DNA of 64,000 nt from Chryseobacterium sp. FP211-J200 (GTDB taxonomy: Bacteria; Bacteroidota; Bacteroidia; Flavobacteriales; Weeksellaceae). This document shows, in pieces, positions 8,460 through 17,834 of this stretch. Numbering within the stretch: the stretch's first letter is position 1; every line of letters starts with the position of its first letter. Position numbers and translations under genes: made by a program. A model generated the notes under the pieces. The model did not search any database. It saw nothing but the letters and a program-made list of their open reading frames with translations, and was not told the DNA's origin. The stretch is from contig NZ_LSHB01000030.1 in assembly GCF_001643375.1 (NCBI RefSeq), positions 1 through 64,000 of the forward strand, given 5' to 3'.

Positions 8460-9382
8460 AACTGAAATTCCTCAGTCAATTTCTTATCCAAGTCCAAGTT
8501 TTCAATCAGCTTTTCTAAACCTTCGAATTTAATTTCGTCATGAAGGAACTCTCGGAATCTCACAGTGATCTCTTTATCATATATATCCTGGTCGAAATCC
8601 AGAATATAAACTTCCGTATGTAAAGTCTGATTTTCATTATCGACCGTTGGATTCGTTCCAATACTTAACATTCCTTTGTAGAAAGTATTGTCAATCCAAA
8701 CTTCCACAATGTAAGCACCGCTTTTCGGAAGCAATTTATTAATAGGAACATCAATGTTGGCAGTAGGATAACCAATCGTTCTACCCAATTTTTTTCCGTG
8801 GATCACTTTTCCGGTCAAAGGATAATTGTAACCTAACATTTGGTTTGCATCATTGATCCTACCTTCTGACAAAGCAATTCTGATTTTTGTAGAACTAATG
8901 TTCAGATCATTCTGTTGAACAGCTTCCAATTGATTGACCTTAAAATCTAATTCGGTTGAAAGTGATTTTAGTAATTCAAAATTTCCGCTTTTATTTTTTC
9001 CAAAAGTATGATCGTGACCGATGATAATGTGTTTTACATTCAGTTTATCAACCAAAACTTGTTCACAGAATTCATTACCTGTCAGATTTCTGAACTCTTC
9101 ATCAAAAGTTTTAAGGAAAATATTTTGGATTCCACTTTTTTCGAGCAATTCCAGCTTTTCTTCCAAAGTATTTAGCATTTTCACATCATCATTCGGATTG
9201 AGGAATTTTCTTGGATGTGGCCAGAAACTTAGAATGGCGGATTCCAAATCTTCATTCTTGGCAATCTCATTCAATGTATTAATAATAGATAAATGCCCAA
9301 GATGAACGCCGTCAAACATTCCTAATGATAATGCCAGTGGGGTTTTGGAGTGATAATCGTTGAAATCTGTAATGATTTTCAA
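8456..9382 (-). CDS. ribF: Bifunctional riboflavin kinase / FAD synthetase
   Basis: RibF makes FMN from riboflavin and ATP, then FAD. The N-terminal nucleotidyltransferase half has LGMFDGVHLGH (the HxGH site) and 'HIIIGHDHTFGKNKSG' followed by a conserved 'ISSTKIR'; the C-terminal kinase half has GRTIGYPTANI and 'GAYIVEVW'. I set the start at the TTG at 9382 (protein beginning LKIITDFNDYHSKTPLALSLGMF), which gives the family's normal short N-terminus and 309 residues; the only upstream alternative is another TTG at 9454, and no ATG precedes the HxGH motif. A near-consensus minus-strand -7 box (CATATTTG, about 9462-9469) would put transcription start close to 9454, which supports the inner start. 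Confidence 0.93.
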   Translation of the reverse strand: MKIITDFNDYHSKTPLALSLGMFDGVHLGHLSIINTLNEIAKNEDLESAILSFWPHPRKFLNPNDDVKMLNTLEEKLELLEKSGIQNIFLKTFDEEFRNLTGNEFCEQVLVDKLNVKHIIIGHDHTFGKNKSGNFELLKSLSTELDFKVNQLEAVQQNDLNISSTKIRIALSEGRINDANQMLGYNYPLTGKVIHGKKLGRTIGYPTANIDVPINKLLPKSGAYIVEVWIDNTFYKGMLSIGTNPTVDNENQTLHTEVYILDFDQDIYDKEITVRFREFLHDEIKFEGLEKLIENLDLDKKLTEEFQF

Positions 9383-9474
9383 ATGCTGAAATTTTTTGAC
9401 AAAAAGTGATGCGTTTTGTCCGGCTAAAAATACACCTAAAAATGGTGCTGTCAATTGTTATGCAAATATGATAA

Positions 9475-11052
<1,578 letters not shown>

Positions 11053-11068
11053 TTAGAAAATAGAATAA

Positions 11069-11100
11069 AGAAAAAAGAGTCAAGATTATCTCTTTTTTCT
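11069..11100 (+). terminator. A/T-rich hairpin between atpD and atpC
   Basis: AGAAAAAAGAG (11069-11079) pairs perfectly with CTCTTTTTTCT (11090-11100) around a 10-base loop, and is followed by a T/C-rich tract. It could attenuate read-through and lower atpC relative to atpD, or protect the atpD 3' end. The GC content is low, so a weak terminator at best. Confidence 0.45.
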
Positions 11101-11128
11101 TTTCTCTTTACTCTTTAATCTAACTGAA

Positions 11129-11410
11129 ATGAATATAAAAATTTTAACTCCGGAATTTGTGATCTTTGAAGGCGAAGTAGAATCTGTTCTTCTTCCTGGA
11201 AAAAGTGGGCAATTCCAAATCTATAAAAATCACGCAGCGATCGTTTCTGCTTTGGTTGGTGGAAAGGTGAAGATCTATACTGATAAAGTCAATGGTTCTT
11301 TCGAAAAATACTTGACCAAAGAAACAGAAGCAAAAAGCGCTTACTCTTACGAGATCAAAAGTGGTGTTTTAGAATTCAACAATGATAAAGGAATTATTCT
11401 TTGCGAATAA
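11129..11410 (+). CDS. atpC: ATP synthase F1 subunit epsilon, short form
   Basis: 93 residues, corresponding only to the N-terminal beta-sandwich of epsilon: 'MNIKILTPEFVIFEGEVESVLLPGKSGQFQIYKNHA' region with LPGKSGQF, then 'YEIKSGVLEFNNDKGIILCE'. The C-terminal two-helix domain that inhibits ATP hydrolysis in E. coli epsilon is absent, which is common in Bacteroidota. The gene follows atpD by 76 bases on the same strand and ends in a strong terminator. Confidence 0.93.
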   Translation: MNIKILTPEFVIFEGEVESVLLPGKSGQFQIYKNHAAIVSALVGGKVKIYTDKVNGSFEKYLTKETEAKSAYSYEIKSGVLEFNNDKGIILCE

Positions 11411-11430
11411 TCATCTAATTCATATAGATC

Positions 11431-11465
11431 AAAATCCCGAAAAGCAATTTTCGGGATTTTTTTGT
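11431..11465 (+). terminator. Rho-independent terminator after atpC
   Basis: AAATCCCGAAAA (11432-11443) pairs with TTTTCGGGATTT around a GCAA loop and runs into T7. Confidence 0.92.
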
Positions 11466-11486
11466 TTTAAGCTTTTTTGAATATAT

Positions 11487-11644
11487 ATTTGGGCAGCTTT
11501 TTCCGCCTTCCGTTCCCAATCTTTTTGCCTTAGCATTTCCACTCAAGTCGGGCTGCAGTTTCGGTGTAAATCACCATTCGATTTTAAAACACGATTTTGT
11601 CATTCCGTAGGAAACCTAACGAAGTGGTTCGACGAAGTCAATCT
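11487..11644. repeat. Dispersed intergenic repeat, copy A
   Basis: GC-richer non-coding DNA in the convergent gap between atpC and the radical SAM gene. Its first part (11487-11519, ATTTGGGCAGC... to CCGTTCCCAA, then TCTTTTTGCC and ACTCAAG) and its last 32 bases (11613-11644, AACCTAACGAAGTGGTTCG and following) both recur in inverted orientation at 35560-35622. The last part is identical over 32 bases. See copy B for the rearranged order. Confidence 0.8.
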
Positions 11645-11685
11645 AAACGGTTTAGATACAAAATTCATGTAATCTTTATCTGTAA

Positions 11686-13878
11686 TTAAAAACTCAGAAT
11701 CACTCCATTTTCCTTCAACTGTTGCATCGGTTTCGAAAACCAGAACAATTCAAAATCTTCAAAGCTATTTTCAAAATCAGTTTTTAGTTGCAACAAACTC
11801 AATTTCTTTCCATTTTCAATTGAATTTTCATTGAGAATTTTAATCAACCAATGCGCTTGTTCTTTAGCCAATTCAATCTTCAAAATATTGGTTTTCAAAT
11901 GAAAAGTCAATTGTGACAGCTCCCATGAATTTCCTTTTTTAGTTTTAATAAAATCTTCAGCGATCACATTTTTCTCCAGAAAAACAACCTTCGAATTCGG
12001 TTTAAAACTAAAATTTTCTTCTTCCAAAAGCGAGTCGTGGATATAATCCGGATGAATCTTCGTTTTCGGAATTTTAAAATCAAACCAACTTTGCAATGGC
12101 ATTTCAAAATTGATTCCGTGCATATAATTGAACAAAGATTTCTTCAATCCAAAACTAAATTTACTATGATCGATTCCCGTTTTATCCGTAAAATCAATGT
12201 CATTATTAGCAAATAAAATCTCTTGTTTTACTGGAATTACACCATATTCCTCAGGATTGATTCCGACAGGTGAGTGCGCCGTCATCGCAAACTGATGCCA
12301 GAATCCACTCTGCAAAATGCCCATTTCGAATAACTGACGAACCATTTCCAAAGAATCCACCGTTTCCTGAATCGTCTGAGTCGGGTAGCCATACATCAAA
12401 TAAGCGTGAACCATAATTCCGGATTCGGTGAAATTTCTCGTTACTCTGGCGACTTGGTCAACGGAAACACCTTTGTCAATTAATTTTAACAATCGGTCAC
12501 TCGCGACTTCCAGTCCACCAGAAACTGCTACGCAACCAGAAATCTTTAGTAGGAAACAAAGATCCTGAGTGAAACTTTTTTCAAAACGAATATTCGTCCA
12601 CCAAGTGACAACGAGATTTCGTCTCAGAATTTCCAATGCTACCTCGCGCATCAAAGCTGGAGGCGCAGCTTCATCCACAAAATGGAACCCGGTTTCGCCA
12701 GTTGTTGCGATCAATTCTTGCATTCTGTCAACCAGAATTTTGGCAGAAACAGGTTCGTAAAGTCTGATGTAATCGAGAGAAATATCGCAAAAGGTACATT
12801 TCCCCCAATAGCAACCGTGCGCCATTGTGAGCTTGTTCCATCGGCCATCGCTCCACAAACTGTGCATTGGATTGGCAATCTCAATGACGGAAATATATTT
12901 GTCTAATTGCAGATCAGAATAATCTGGCGTTCCGACTTGCGCTTGTTTGTAATCATGTTTTGTGGAATTGTTTTTATAAGTAACTTCTCCGTTTTCAATT
13001 AGGAAAGTGCGTTTTAAAGTAGCCTCAAGATTCTCTGTCTGACAAACATTCTCATAAACGAGTTCAAGAGGTAATTCGCCGTCATCCAAAGTGATGAAAT
13101 CCACAAATTCAAAAACCCTTTTATCCTTGACTTCTCGAAGTTCTGTATTTGGAAAACCGCCACCCATCGCAGTTTTGATGTGTGGATAATGTTCTTTTAT
13201 GAATTTGGCACATAGAAACGCAGAGTATAAATTCCCCGGAAAAGGGACAGAAAAACAAACCAATTTTGGCTGAACCAATTCGAGCTTGTCTTGAAGGATT
13301 TTTAAAGTAAAATTATCTATAAAAGTCTGATCATCATTTAATTTAAAATATAATTCATCAAAAGAATTGGCGCTTTTCCCCAAACGTTCTGCATATCTGC
13401 TGAACCCAAAATCGGAATCTACATTTTCAACAATATAATCCGAAAGATCTTCCAAATACAACGTTGCTAAATGTTTCGCTTTGTCCTGCAAACCCATATT
13501 TCCAAAAGCAAATTCCATATCATCCAACTGGTTGAAACGGGAAGCTTCTGGCAGAAAATTCATTGAACAAATTTGTCGCGCTAAAGTTGGATTTTTATTT
13601 TGTAGAAAGAGGATAACCTGATCGATCGTTTTGATGTATTCATCTCGTAAAGCAAAAATACGCTGTGAATTTTCAGAAATAAATTTGATATCAATTTCCT
13701 TAGAAAAAACTTTCTGAATGCCATCTTTTGAAAACAACTGCAAAATCACTTCTATCCCCAAATCGATTTGATAGCTTGATATATTTTTGGTGTTCAAAAA
13801 ACCTTTGATATAAGCGGTCGCTGGATAAGGCGTGTTGAGTTGCGTGAAAGGAGGCGTGATGAGAAGAATATCTTTCAA
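11686..13878 (-). CDS. B12-binding-type radical SAM protein with CX4CX2C cluster motif
   Basis: 730 residues. The N-terminal half (about 1-280) resembles the cobalamin-binding/Rossmann region of B12-type radical SAM enzymes ('KDILLITPPFTQLNTPYPATAYIKG', then 'LVCFSVPFPGNLYSAFLCAKFIKEHYP' and 'AMGGGFPNTELREV') but I see no DxHxxG motif. The radical SAM core follows at about 350-570: GCYWGKCTFCD with Cys356, Cys361 and Cys364, 'FHFVDEAAPP', and 'SGGLEVASDRLLKLIDKG'. The first two cysteines are four residues apart, not three. The substrate is unknown. The start is TTG at 13878: a -7 box (13892-13899) places transcription start about 7 bases before it, and no ATG is available. Neighbours give no pathway hint. 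Confidence 0.85.
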   Translation of the reverse strand: MKDILLITPPFTQLNTPYPATAYIKGFLNTKNISSYQIDLGIEVILQLFSKDGIQKVFSKEIDIKFISENSQRIFALRDEYIKTIDQVILFLQNKNPTLARQICSMNFLPEASRFNQLDDMEFAFGNMGLQDKAKHLATLYLEDLSDYIVENVDSDFGFSRYAERLGKSANSFDELYFKLNDDQTFIDNFTLKILQDKLELVQPKLVCFSVPFPGNLYSAFLCAKFIKEHYPHIKTAMGGGFPNTELREVKDKRVFEFVDFITLDDGELPLELVYENVCQTENLEATLKRTFLIENGEVTYKNNSTKHDYKQAQVGTPDYSDLQLDKYISVIEIANPMHSLWSDGRWNKLTMAHGCYWGKCTFCDISLDYIRLYEPVSAKILVDRMQELIATTGETGFHFVDEAAPPALMREVALEILRRNLVVTWWTNIRFEKSFTQDLCFLLKISGCVAVSGGLEVASDRLLKLIDKGVSVDQVARVTRNFTESGIMVHAYLMYGYPTQTIQETVDSLEMVRQLFEMGILQSGFWHQFAMTAHSPVGINPEEYGVIPVKQEILFANNDIDFTDKTGIDHSKFSFGLKKSLFNYMHGINFEMPLQSWFDFKIPKTKIHPDYIHDSLLEEENFSFKPNSKVVFLEKNVIAEDFIKTKKGNSWELSQLTFHLKTNILKIELAKEQAHWLIKILNENSIENGKKLSLLQLKTDFENSFEDFELFWFSKPMQQLKENGVILSF

Positions 13879-13891
13879 AAGAAATTTTTTG

Positions 13892-13899
13892 CAAAGATA
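13892..13899 (-). promoter_or_regulatory. -7 promoter box of radical SAM gene
   Basis: Reading on the minus strand the sequence is TATCTTTG, 13 bases before the TTG start at 13878. Confidence 0.55.
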
Positions 13900-13960
13900 A
13901 GTTTTATAAAATTTGAAAATCGAAGATTATTTGAGAACAAAAATTTATTACAGAATATCT

Positions 13961-14059
13961 TAACACAAAAGTCAAAAAATATATTTGAGTCATTTGAGCT
14001 TTCAAGAAGTAATAAAAAGATGAATAATTTTAAATTTTCTTTCGTGACTTTTGTGGTTC
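13961..14059. repeat. Imperfect inverted-repeat element (CACAAAAGTCA family)
   Basis: TAACACAAAAGTCAAAAAA at 13961-13979 faces TTCGTGACTTTTGTGGTTC at 14041-14059. The core CACAAAAGTCA matches the ends of the element at 40399-40535, so the two look like members of one MITE-like family, this one degenerate. It lies between two minus-strand genes. Confidence 0.55.
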
Positions 14060-14070
14060 AAATTCTAAAA

Positions 14071-14592
14071 CTAATTTTCAAACGTTTCAAAAGTTCCGTC
14101 CTCATAAAAAAACACAATTCTTTTGACATTTTTCTTTTTTGAATCTTGTTTTTGAATGGAATTTTCTAATTGCTGAGAATCGGATAAAATATTTTTTTCA
14201 GCTACTTGTGCAGAAATATTGGAATCTCGCGATTTTGGTTTTTCTACTTTATCTTCACTTTCGGTAATGCCAAAATTCTCATCATTGATCAAAGAAAACA
14301 GATCTGGTAATGACGGTTTTTTCTTTTCTACAATTTCTGGCTTTTCTTCGACAACAGGTTCTTCAGGTTCCTTTTCTGAAATCAGCATTTCACCTTCACC
14401 TGTAATAAGCCAATCCCATTCGAACTTTGGAAATGCCGTTTTTATTTTGGTGATGAAATCGAGAGAAGGTTTGTTACGTCCAGAAATGATATGAGAAATG
14501 CTTGAACGTTGCACACCAATTTCTTCCGCAAATTCTGCTGGCGTCAGCTCCGAATACTCGATTACTTTTGTAAATCTATCAGTGAATTCCAT
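14071..14592 (-). CDS. Xre-family helix-turn-helix regulator
   Basis: 173 residues. Residues 1-70 form an HTH_3 domain ('FTKVIEYSELTPAEFAEEIG', 'QRSSISHIISGRNKPSLDFITKI', then the typical 'WDWLITGEGEM'). A long acidic/lysine-rich linker (about 72-150, many EEP and KK) leads to a short conserved tail 'KRIVFFYEDGTFETFEN'. This architecture is common in Chryseobacterium. Targets are unknown, but four ATTAC-N4-GTRA palindromes lie within 100 bases around its start, one inside its first codons and one on its -7 box, so autoregulation is likely. The -7 box sits 5 bases before the ATG, implying a nearly leaderless transcript. Confidence 0.88.
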   Translation of the reverse strand: MEFTDRFTKVIEYSELTPAEFAEEIGVQRSSISHIISGRNKPSLDFITKIKTAFPKFEWDWLITGEGEMLISEKEPEEPVVEEKPEIVEKKKPSLPDLFSLINDENFGITESEDKVEKPKSRDSNISAQVAEKNILSDSQQLENSIQKQDSKKKNVKRIVFFYEDGTFETFEN

Positions 14593-14662
14593 TTCACAAA
14601 TGTAATGAAATCTAATTTAAAATTCGTCACATATGTAATCGTGTATTGATTACTTTTGTAAA
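14560..14662. promoter_or_regulatory. Operator-like array of four ATTAC-N4-GTRA palindromes
   Basis: Palindromes lie at 14562-14573 (TTACTTTTGTAA), 14594-14605 (TCACAAATGTAA), 14627-14638 (TCACATATGTAA) and 14650-14661 (TTACTTTTGTAA), with centres 32, 33 and 23 bases apart. The first and last share a 15-base identical string GATTACTTTTGTAAA. The second covers the minus-strand -7 box of the xre gene, and the last contains a plus-strand TACTTTTG -7 box. A fifth copy lies upstream of the M14 peptidase gene at 16427-16438. Part of the similarity could come from the -7 consensus itself. Confidence 0.5.
14597..14604 (-). promoter_or_regulatory. -7 promoter box of xre gene
   Basis: TACATTTG on the minus strand, ending 5 bases before the ATG at 14592; the expected start of transcription falls on or next to the start codon. 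Confidence 0.5.
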
Positions 14663-14752
14663 CTATTTGATACAGTCTTAAGTAATTGATTTTTAATTAA
14701 TTAAATAGATAAATGTTTGTAAGTTAGCAGAATTGCTACAAATCCTGTTGAA

Positions 14753-14806
14753 ATGTGGAAAACTGTACTTTTATTAATAGTTGAATTTTTCATTTTAATC
14801 ATCTAA
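14753..14806 (+). CDS. Possible 17-residue hydrophobic peptide
   Basis: ATG at 14753 opens a short frame translating to MWKTVLLLIVEFFILII, a single membrane-spanning peptide. It lies about 90 bases downstream of a plus-strand TACTTTTG box that is inside an operator-like palindrome, and just after a perfect hairpin. Size and composition resemble type I toxin peptides or small membrane regulators, but a random AT-rich sequence can produce this; there is no homology support. Confidence 0.15.
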   Translation: MWKTVLLLIVEFFILII

Positions 14807-15067
14807 TTAATCATAAAAATTTTAAAATACTAAATTTAACTTTATTTAAAGTTACGTAAGTGTTTAATAATTAATTAAATGTATTTAGATTAAAATAATA
14901 ACTTTTGTGTTTTGTTCTTAAAAATAAAAGTTGAATGTTTATAAAATAGAGAAGAACTTACTCTTATAATTTTTAAGAACTGGATATCAGACCTTTCGTT
15001 TTATAATTCATGTCCGATATCTCTTTATTTGGCTCATTCCACAAATCTTGTAAAATTAGAATAAGCG

Positions 15068-15093
15068 GCCTTTAAAAGCTATGTCATAAAGGC
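15068..15093 (-). terminator. Weak hairpin at the end of terC
   Basis: GCCTTTA (15068-15074) pairs with TAAAGGC (15087-15093), overlapping the terC stop codon. It lacks a clear T-run on the minus strand, so its role in termination is uncertain. Confidence 0.3.
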
Positions 15094-16151
15094 TATGATT
15101 CGACTTTATGAACTTTCTTTTCTGGAAACAAAAGGGAAATTATAATGCTCAAAAACAAAATGGAAGCAATGACGATCAAAGAATGTGAAGTGGTAAATCC
15201 GATATCTTCCAAATAATGGTGGAAGATCATTTTGAGACCGATAAATGTAAGCAGTACAGCCAAACCGACCTTGAGGAATCTGAACTTATTCACAATTCCA
15301 GCCAGCAAGAAGAACATGGACCTTAAACCAATGATTGCAAAAATGTTTGAGAAGAATACAATATAAGGATCCTTCGTAATTGAGAATATCGCTGGAATAC
15401 TATCTACAGCGAATATCAGATCTGTAAATTCTACGATGATCAACACCAAAAATAAAGGTGTCATCTTCTTGATCCCGTCAATCACCACAAAAAATTTGTT
15501 ACCGACGAACTTGTTGTGAACTTTAAAATGTTTCTGCGCAAACTTAACGACAGGATGATGTTGTGGGTCGATCTGCTCATTCTTATTGCGCTCAAAGTAC
15601 ATTTTGACACCTGTATATACAAGGAACGCTCCGAAGACGTACATGATCCACTCGAATTTCTGAATCAACGCAGCTCCTATAAATATGAACAGAAATCTCA
15701 TTACAATCGCGCCAAAGATACCCCAGAACAAAACGCGGTGATAATTACGAGGAGCGACTCCAAATCCGCTAAAAACCAAAAGGATCACAAAGATGTTGTC
15801 GATAGAAAGTGCGTATTCTACAAGGTAGCCTGTGAGAAATTCCAATCCTAGATTTTTATCGTACAGCGTGATGCTGTGTTCCAGATTACCAGGAGTGATC
15901 TTTATGGGATGCTTGTGCTTGGAAACAATTTCCTGCAGTCTTTCCATGCTGTCGATCCCATGGATATGATGACCGAAATAGGTAATTAGTATGTAGAAAC
16001 CTAAAGAGAGTAGGAGGATGAAGATACTCATCAATCCGGCCTGTTTAATAGAAACTGCTGCATCTTTCTTGTTGAAAATTCCTAGGTCGAGTAGGAGTAG
16101 GGCGATGATAAATATTAAGAATCCAGATAGGAATAAGATCTCGTTGCTCAT
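15093..16151 (-). CDS. TerC/Alx family integral membrane protein
   Basis: 352 residues with about nine membrane segments. The TerC signature is clear: acidic residues inside helices in 'LEFLTGYLVEYALSIDNIFVILLVFSGFGV' (about 105-134) and 'VEFTDLIFAVDSIPAIFSITKDPYIVF' (about 242-268). Characterised relatives (E. coli Alx, B. subtilis YceF/MeeF/MeeY) export Mn2+ or metallate secreted proteins; the tellurite link is historical. The start ATG at 16151 is 16 bases after a minus-strand -7 box. A central cytoplasmic loop (about 60-100, His/Lys rich, 'SKHKHPIKITPGN') is longer than in TerC and typical of the Alx branch. Confidence 0.93.
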   Translation of the reverse strand: MSNEILFLSGFLIFIIALLLLDLGIFNKKDAAVSIKQAGLMSIFILLLSLGFYILITYFGHHIHGIDSMERLQEIVSKHKHPIKITPGNLEHSITLYDKNLGLEFLTGYLVEYALSIDNIFVILLVFSGFGVAPRNYHRVLFWGIFGAIVMRFLFIFIGAALIQKFEWIMYVFGAFLVYTGVKMYFERNKNEQIDPQHHPVVKFAQKHFKVHNKFVGNKFFVVIDGIKKMTPLFLVLIIVEFTDLIFAVDSIPAIFSITKDPYIVFFSNIFAIIGLRSMFFLLAGIVNKFRFLKVGLAVLLTFIGLKMIFHHYLEDIGFTTSHSLIVIASILFLSIIISLLFPEKKVHKVES

Positions 16152-16167
16152 TTGTTAGTAATTGGAG

Positions 16168-16175
16168 CAAAAATA
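16168..16175 (-). promoter_or_regulatory. -7 promoter box of terC
   Basis: Minus-strand TATTTTTG, ending 16 bases before the ATG at 16151. Confidence 0.5.
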
Positions 16176-16426
16176 AGGAATTTTATTATGAATTAAGGCT
16201 TTATACATTTGTAAATCAACGGAATTTTCCACGAAAATAATGTTTAGTAATTTGGCGAACAAATGGCTTCAGATACATATTTAGGTACTTAAAGTAAATT
16301 TAAAAATACACTTTATTTAAAATTAATAAAAAACTGAAAATTAGTAAGTTATAAAATTAAAATAGCGATATATCAATCCACAAAATAATTAACAGACAAA
16401 GTGACATTTCAGTATGTTTAGTTATT

Positions 16427-16471
16427 TTACAAATGTAACAAGTGTTTATTTGAGATTAAATGTTATTTTTG
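16427..16471 (+). promoter_or_regulatory. M14 peptidase promoter with TTAC-N4-GTAA site
   Basis: A -7 box TATTTTTG at 16464-16471 precedes the ATG at 16493 by 21 bases. The palindrome TTACAAATGTAA at 16427-16438 sits where a repressor or activator would contact the -33 region and matches the sites around the neighbouring xre gene. Confidence 0.4.
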
Positions 16472-16492
16472 TCAAAATGTAAATCATCCCTC

Positions 16493-17596
16493 ATGACTAA
16501 TAGTTTTCCATACTTCAAAAATCAAAGCTTCCCAGATCGTTATATTTTCCCAGAAAAATTATTTTCCTACCTACAGGACAATTACAGCGACCATATAAAA
16601 GAGATAGGAAAATCGAGTTTGGGTAAACCAATCTACATGTTGACCTTGGGAAATGGAAAACTTAAAGTTGCAGCTTGGTCACAAATGCATGGAAATGAAT
16701 CCACGGCAACTTTGGCCATGTTAGATCTTCTTTCAATATTTGAAAAACACCCAGAGCTCAGCGAAAAATTGTTGGGATTGGTCCAGTTGGATTTTATCTT
16801 TATGTTAAACCCGGACGGTTCCGAGGCTTGGACAAGACGAAATGCTTACGATATAGATATCAACAGGGATTTCATTAGAAACTCAAGTAACGAAGTAAGG
16901 GTTTTGAAATCCATCGTTTTGAATGGCAATTACAGCTATTTGCTAAACCTTCACGATCAGCGAACGATTTTTACAACAGACGGTATTCATCCTGCGACGT
17001 TGTCCTTTTTATCACCTTCAGAGAATCTTGAAAGAGATCTGACGGAGAATAGAAAAAAAAGTATGGCGGTAATTGCTGCGATCTACATGCAGATGAAACA
17101 GATCCTGCCAAACAGAATTGCAAAGTATACAGACGAGTTTTATCCAACATCTACTGGTGACAATTTTATGAAAGCCGGAATTCCAGCAATATTATTTGAA
17201 GGCGGATTCTATGAGAATGATCTGGAGAGAAAAAAAACCAGAGAATATTACACGCACGCAATTTATTTTGCATTGAAGGCAATCTCGGTACTGAAAGGCG
17301 ATACGCTGAGCTACGAAACTTATTTCGACATTCCACAAAACAAAGAAACTCATTTTGATCTGATCTACAGAAATGTAAAATTGAATACAGAATTTGAATG
17401 CATCATGGACATTGCTGTACAGTACAGAGAGATCCTAGACGAAAATAAAAATCTGACGTATCAGCCATACGTTATCGAAATTGGCGATCTGAACCATAAA
17501 AAAGGCTGGAAAGAAATCGACTGTACAGATAAAAAATTTGTTTCTATCAAAAAATTTCCCAAATTAGATTCGTTAGTTGATTTCATTATTGAATAG
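16493..17596 (+). CDS. M14 family zinc carboxypeptidase
   Basis: 367 residues, cytosolic (no signal peptide). The zinc ligands are His66 and Glu69 in SQMHGNES and the later His in 'YLLNLHDQRTIF'; 'NPDGSEAWTRRNAYDIDINRDF' holds the substrate-binding Asn-Arg, and the 'GIPAILFEGGFYEND' Glu is the likely general base. It matches the flavobacterial M14 peptidases that act on short or modified peptides, possibly wall-derived. I use the ATG at 16493 because the upstream in-frame ATG at 16460 lies before the -7 box (16464-16471). Confidence 0.88.
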   Translation: MTNSFPYFKNQSFPDRYIFPEKLFSYLQDNYSDHIKEIGKSSLGKPIYMLTLGNGKLKVAAWSQMHGNESTATLAMLDLLSIFEKHPELSEKLLGLVQLDFIFMLNPDGSEAWTRRNAYDIDINRDFIRNSSNEVRVLKSIVLNGNYSYLLNLHDQRTIFTTDGIHPATLSFLSPSENLERDLTENRKKSMAVIAAIYMQMKQILPNRIAKYTDEFYPTSTGDNFMKAGIPAILFEGGFYENDLERKKTREYYTHAIYFALKAISVLKGDTLSYETYFDIPQNKETHFDLIYRNVKLNTEFECIMDIAVQYREILDENKNLTYQPYVIEIGDLNHKKGWKEIDCTDKKFVSIKKFPKLDSLVDFIIE

Positions 17597-17834
17597 ATGC
17601 TAATAAAACCAACATTTTAGCCATTTTTAAGTGTGTGATAATAAGCACTTTATATATACTATTTAACATAATATAAATTATAGGACTTTTTTTTAATTAG
17701 AAAAGAGAAAACTGCTTTATTCTTCTCCAAAAGCCATCAATTATTCTAAAGGTCAAAGACTGACTCTGGCAGATTGCAAAATGATAACAGGAAAATTAAA
17801 ATAAAATTTCCGAAGAATTTCTAAGTTTAAAATA

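Larger units (their letters stand above)
14593..15092. other. Long intergenic region with possible small transcript
   Basis: About 500 bases without a recognised gene. It contains the operator-like array (to 14662), a plus-strand -7 box TACTTTTG (14651-14658), a perfect TAGCA-GAAT-TGCTA hairpin (14725-14738), a 17-codon reading frame for a hydrophobic peptide (14753-14806), a TAACTTT/AAAGTTA hairpin (14837-14854), an imperfect GGATATC-containing inverted repeat (14982-15022) and a hairpin at the terC stop (15068-15093). The rest is plain AT-rich DNA. Confidence 0.4.
16152..16492. other. Divergent intergenic region terC / M14 peptidase
   Basis: Carries the terC promoter (minus strand, 16168-16175) and the peptidase promoter with an upstream palindrome (16427-16471). 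Between them is featureless AT-rich DNA. Confidence 0.5.

Noticed and set aside
13840-14142. A 100-codon plus-strand frame opposite the start of the radical SAM gene
   Set aside because: It is Phe/Lys rich, covers the inverted-repeat element and overlaps two minus-strand genes and a promoter; no protein features.
17700-17805. A reading frame for ...LTLADCKMITGKLK before the GH30 terminator, resembling a double-glycine bacteriocin leader
   Set aside because: No start codon is in frame, it ends in GK rather than GG, and no export or immunity genes are near.
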